64,000 bases of DNA from Tubulanus polymorphus (Eukaryota; Nemertea; Palaeonemertea; Tubulaniformes; Tubulanidae). Shown piece by piece: positions 58,650-64,000 of the stretch. Every line of letters starts with the position of its first letter. Within the stretch, counting starts at the first letter, position 1. Position numbers and translations under genes: made by a program. The notes below the pieces were generated by a model that was not told where the DNA came from, did no database searches, and saw nothing but the letters and a program-made list of their open reading frames with translations. The stretch covers positions 4,810,501 through 4,874,500 of the forward strand of contig NC_134028.1 of NCBI RefSeq assembly GCF_964204645.1, written 5' to 3'.

Positions 58650-60600
58650 ACAAAACCCACACAGCTGATAAAAATCTCAGATATCGGGGAGAGGTAGTGG
58701 AGAGAGGTTGTCATAGTTTGTGGTGGACGACAAGCCAACGGCGATTGTGGAGCAAAAACTACAAGTTGTAACAAACTTCAGCAGCAATTCGGAAACAAAC
58801 TGTCATCCGAAGTATCTTATCGGAGTATTGATTACGCAAAGATAGAGAGTATTTGATGAGAAGTATGTCGCCTCTCAGCGGCGGAATTCAGTAAATTATC
58901 ACTTCCGAGTCACGTCCATCCACTTCAGGTAAGTATCAGTACGGAACGACGGGCTACTAGCTCTACACTCGTCCTTGCCCTCGTGTAGGTCTTTCTGAGA
59001 GTGGATCTTAACAGTTACGTTTCAGGTAACAAGATCAGTTGGTAGAATGTGTCTTCTCCTTTGACACGGAATGGATAAGCACTCATCAGTCGGAAATCTG
59101 ATTAGGAACGGCCACAGTCTCTGAGCTGGGCGACTAATGGATGGAGTAACTTGATATCGATGTCTTTCATATAGTATATGAAGAGGGCGTCTCTTCAGAT
59201 AAAGTACAAACTACTTTAAAACAATGACCGGAGACTCGTGAACTCGGTACATAACCCCAAATAAACGGCATAGAGCACCAAGTGTCTGTAACTTTTTGTA
59301 TAAAGAGTGGTCTCCAAAACTTTTCTCAAGATCAACCGTATTGAAAGATCAACCGTGCCATGTTTAACCACGAAAACATATTCTAATTAAATTTCATCCC
59401 GTATCTATTCATCACGCGGCCACAAGTAAGACTTTATAATCTTCGAATCAATCTTTTCCTTATTTTAGAAATTTAATGTGACTCTAGCCTTATATAACAA
59501 CTGCTTGACATTTAAAGCAATCTTGACTGCTCTTCTTAAATATTGATCGTAAACGACAGAAGAAAATACTCGTTCCCTCTTGAAAAAAACAACATTTCAT
59601 CGTAGGGATTCTTACGACAACAATTAAGTGTGATGGCGGCGACCAGTCAGTCGGTGAAGCATACACAATTGGAAATGTCGTTTTGCATACACACTTCACT
59701 GAAGCATCGCTTGGCATTAACAAATTCATGCGTTTGACAGCTACATGAAAAAGGATAGTTCGATCTCGAGTGTCTACGGCGTAACTACCAACAAAATCAA
59801 GTCACGCGCTAAACGAGAAAACGCGAGATTGACCTTAATACTATGGCTCGTTTTTTCTCAACTACCGGAAGTGATGGTGCGTAATTCAAATATAACCTAT
59901 GAAATAGCCTCGGTGTCATCTTGCATCGGTCAATATGGAATGTTGATTACTTCAAACGACCAATCGGACCGGAATGTTTATGGTTTATTTGCATAATTCT
60001 TCAGACAGCCGTGTATGGCCGCGGAGAGTCGCTGAAGCGTTCACGCCAACAATTATTGTAATCAGTAATGATTCTCGATCGGTTAGCTCGCCATTAAACC
60101 GGAAATACTTCCCAGCGTCTGGCACTTCCGGCTTTACGGGTATTTCACCACTCTAATATTATTTCACAATATACCGTACCGAATTTCTATGCATGGTTTA
60201 CTTATGATCTTAGAAAGTAAAAATTCAAGCCCCATGTATTGCGACTGTTTTGGGTATTGCGAATAGAAAAATTATTTTCATTTTTGTTATTTACAAAAAC
60301 CTGAAAAACTGTTTTGCTGCGAAGTTTCCTTTGTTTCATTGAAGTGTTTTGATTTTCGAGAAGACTGATGATTTCCAGGTATATACTCAGACTACGTAAT
60401 TATAGGTTTTGAGGTGGTAATTATGATTGGGAAATAAACATGAAAGAACCCGAATGTACAATTCATAGATGGAAAACCTACTCATAAGATGGGAAGAGAG
60501 TGAAATATATATTAGCCGAACTATATATATAATAAATATATGCTAAATTATGATTAAACTGTATATCTTATGTCAGCGATCCAGCAATCACAGAGTCGAT
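58650..60600. other. No recognised gene; one plus-strand donor-like site
   Basis: CTTCAG|GTAAGTATC near 58921-58935 is a near-perfect plus-strand donor, with a further TTTCAG near 59020. No coding frame enters it. It could mark a 5' UTR exon of a gene beyond the window or be chance. Confidence 0.25.
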
Positions 60601-60630
60601 GGACAAAATACAACGAACATGACCGACCGA

Positions 60631-60723
60631 GATCCACAGTTGTGAGTTATGCTTTTACTCCAGAGTTAACTCATTGAAAATGAACTGATTTTAACTCAGA
60701 GTTAACTGTAACTCACAACTGGA
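60631..60723. mobile_element. Short hairpin MITE (about 93 bp)
   Basis: The left arm contains GTTGTGAGTTA then AGTTAACTC. The right arm is their inverted copy, with TAACTCAGAGTTAAC then TAACTCACAAC. The unit would fold into one long imperfect hairpin. Confidence 0.45.
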
Positions 60724-60759
60724 TGCAGTAGATAAAAATTCCGTAAAAATGAAAATACA

Positions 60760-60900
60760 TCATAGGCTTCAGTCGTGCTCCAGATAAACCCTAAGGCGAT
60801 CATCATTTGTAGCCTACGCGGCCTTGCTCCCGATGAACCGTAAAAGCCATCATCAATTGTAGGCCTTCAGCCGTGCTCCCGGTAAAGTCTAACGTAATTA
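60760..60900. repeat. Degenerate tandem repeat, about 57-bp unit
   Basis: Three imperfect units share GGCYTTCAGYCGTGCTCC-like and CATCATYWRTTGTAG-like segments. They are non-coding. Confidence 0.55.
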
Positions 60901-63900
60901 GTGAATGCTGGGTCACAGTTTACGTGATGTCAGCACAGAAATAACAGCACAATTCGACAATCATTCACAGGAAATACAGCGACGAGTTGAATAACAAACA
61001 CATCGCCGGACGTTCATAGATAGTCAGTCTAACTGCCGCTCTGTATAGTAGCTTCAACAACCAGACGATTATAGATTTCTTGCGCGAATAATTTGTTGAG
61101 TTGTCAGCAAAACGTTGGTCGAGTCATTACAATCACGCCGCAAGTCGTGGAGAACATTTGTCATTTGTCTCCTCCAAAAAAAACCCGTTACGAATATTGA
61201 ATATCGTATACACTAAACAGCGGCTAAATTGGCGAGAATAAGTATTTCGACGACGGAGCTAAACGGCAAATTTTATAAATCGTTCTCCGATTTCTTTCTC
61301 ATTACTGGATAGCTTATTGGAAGCAGGTTAGTTTATTATTCAGCTCATACTTCTTGAAATGAACTACTGTACGTCGTTACATAAGAGAGTCCCCATCTGT
61401 ATCTGCCTTCACTTCCAGATTGAAAAAGATGTCTTTCCAAAAACACTTATGGGGATTATCTTTAACTTGTAGTTCCGATGTAAAAATATGCTAATAGACA
61501 CAAATACAGAATCCTGTATGCTGGGTACAAAAAAAAACCTAATATTAAAGATAATTCAAGTATATAAAATCTATATTACTGTCATATTACGAAATTTATT
61601 CCATTACAAGAAGCTGTGGTGATTGTGATTTCTGACCTGATTCACAATCACCGTGCCCCACGTTTCCCTCTCACACAAACTAATGATATTTGAAATAGTC
61701 AATTTAATTAGCAATGATTGAGATTGTAAACCAATCACTAAACTCCACAATAACGGATACTCCCAGTCGTGCATGCGTGATTTAATTACTCTAACAATGC
61801 GGGCGTCGTTGAATCGGTTTCGCTCGGGTTACTGGGCTCGAATAATAGTAGAGGTGGCTTCCAGTAAACTGTTGCTAATTGATTCATGTAACGCGAAGGC
61901 AGGAAATCGCATGGATATAATGAACGGTTATTGTAACCGGCAGACAGCTTGGGGGAGTAGGAGAGAGAAGTTGTCACCAGATCGATATATCTGATCGAAT
62001 ATATCTAAAATTCTCACAACATCATCCTGCACTTCAAATACTCACAATCTGTAGTTCATCGTCCGAGCGGGTTAGGGCCTTTTATCCGAATCTAAACCAA
62101 AAACAAAAGATTTATTTATTTTTATTTTTCCCACCATCCTATAAAGTCGGGTTGAGTTGGAGCCTTCCATTCTCTATCCCGATTTTGCAGGATCATTGAA
62201 CTCAGTATTTCACTAAACAAACTGCCAATATGTGCTTCAATAGTATGTTTTGGGTGTGTTGACTCTTCGCCTCTGAGTGTGTAGTGATAAAAATATTGAG
62301 GTGCACCACGCAAATGCCTAAGGTTTCTATTGGTTTTTGTGCAGAACGGCTAAGATAAACCAAACCCTATCTAATTCACCGGGTACACTTGAAATCGTAT
62401 GGATTTCCGTGCTTCATGAAATAGATTTTTGCCAAAACGCAGAAATTCGTATTTCTCTATCACTTATTTCTTTTCCCCTGACAGCCATATTGGACATTTT
62501 TACTGAGTAGAATAAAATGACATATACAACACTAACCTCAGGCGATCAAATATTTGAATACATATGACGGCTAATTCTCTGAATATGGTGCGTATTGCAG
62601 TCAAAATGAAAAAAATTGTGTCTTCCTAGAATGCGAAAGCCAGCATTTGAATAATTAAAAAATCTAGATTTAACGCTGTGAATTTGCTAATCTGGTAATT
62701 ATCTGCCTGGCGGCCTTATTGAAAAGGTAATATTCAAAATTTTACTCACAGATAATTAACTAAAAATTGATATTCACGTGTGATGATTTTATCGCGTTTC
62801 GGTGCGCTCTTCAAACGCCGCTTCGACTGAAGAAAATTAGTAAATTAATTGCATCATCCGCGGCAATATTAATCGTCGATAATCAAATCAGTTTTAATGC
62901 GTCGTTCTTAGGAGTTCTCATCGGTCGCCCGAGGGTCATTTCTTCATTTTGAAAATATCTCGCGATTCTTTAGACGTGATTGATAGAACACGAAGTCTTA
63001 CCGTGTCACGTCGCCACCGTGTCGAGTTTTACCATAAACGGATGTGACAAGAATTCATATGAATTAAGAAAACAAGAATTCGCGTTGTCGGTTGTTGCGT
63101 CGCGGCGCTTGTGAAATAAATCAAAACTAATTGAAATTTCATACGCAACATCTTGGAATTTGTTGAACAATAAGCGCGATGTTACAAATTAGATTTAACC
63201 GAACATAACGACACGTGAAGCCGCCACAATAACAGACGGATTTATCTTGAGACATGTTCTAGCCACAAGTTCGACTCGGTAATATATAGACCGACCGTAG
63301 ATGATAAGAAGTCAAGTGCCTAATCGCCCGGTACCCAATCTACAGTTCAGATCTAAAAATAAAAATTGTTTTGGAATCTTAAAAAGTGTATTAAACATCA
63401 GATTCAAATCTGGCGTGATTTTATTTTGCTTTTAACGTATTTTATGCTTTCTCTCCATATTTGTCGCCCATCGTAGAATCGTGTGAGCTTATTGATGCAG
63501 TAAACCTATATATGTATATACCGATCTCCCAGTGGAGGATTCTCAAACAAACTCGTTTGCCTCGTATCAATCTTTATCTGTGAAAGGCAGACCGGGAGAC
63601 GGGTACATAGTGGACACCGGATTCAATCACTACTGACACTGTTCGTTAATCCACCATCTATTAGACTTAATCTACGAGACATCAACGACAAATTATTCTT
63701 ATCGCAGCCCGACGGGAAACAAAATAACAATACATCCATCTAAAACACCTATACACGCATAGAATTCTTTATCAGTAACTAGTCTTATACAGGACTTGCT
63801 TTCTGAGCGTATTGACGTATATTACATTATGATATGATTCCTAAAAACGGTTATGTCCAAGCCAAAGTTTTTTTTATGACGTAATCTATTTTCTTTCCAC

Positions 63901-64000
63901 ATGAAACAAGAAAATAACCAAAACGTTTGCTTTTATATGAATCCGATCAAAAAAGATTGTTCCGACGATACTCGCAGGAACATTAAGAAATATCTCATGG
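60901..64000. other. Gene-free right end of window
   Basis: No exon, RNA gene or transposon was recognised. A minus-strand donor-like ACACG|GTAAGA lies at 62998-63004 with no convincing coding frame. Confidence 0.4.

Overview
This is a nuclear window from an invertebrate animal. The evidence is GT-AG introns of about 70-1200 bp, 5' UTR introns, AT-rich spacers, and many short inverted-repeat DNA transposon relics. The gene set is animal: an effector caspase, a tRNA-splicing endonuclease subunit, a COPII coat subunit and two Golgi glycosyltransferases. I cannot name the species; a marine bilaterian invertebrate is my best guess. All gene models were built by hand from reading frames, splice sites and phase, without transcript data.

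Layout. 1-5.4 kb is repeat-rich and contains a probable 2.67-kb inverted-repeat element carrying a minisatellite. 5.5-10.1 kb (+) is a caspase-3/7-like gene with two interchangeable exons for the first part of the large subunit. 11.9-13.9 kb (+) is a TSEN54-like gene in 8 exons. 13.9-15.4 kb is a spacer with a MITE and tRNA-like SINE relics. 15.9-24.8 kb (-) is a SEC24C/D-type gene with 19 coding exons and a non-coding first exon near 25.2 kb. 25.9-27.9 kb (+) is a FUT10/FUT11-type fucosyltransferase in two coding exons. 28.0-28.4 kb holds a piggyBac-like MITE nested in a pogo/Tigger-like MITE. 32.4-34.0 kb (-) is a chondroitin N-acetylgalactosaminyltransferase with an uninterrupted coding exon. 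34-64 kb is gene-poor, with tandem repeats, MITE relics and a few unproven splice-flanked minus-strand exons.

SEC24, FUT10/11 and CSGALNACT all act in the secretory pathway: COPII export from the ER, O-fucosylation, and chondroitin chain initiation/elongation. SEC24 and FUT are head to head across a promoter-like CpG-containing spacer. The caspase and TSEN54 are neighbours without an obvious functional link.

The strongest unusual observation is the caspase exon pair at 6842-7122 and 8051-8304. Both start in phase 2 and end in phase 1, encode homologous segments, and cannot be used together or both skipped without breaking the frame.
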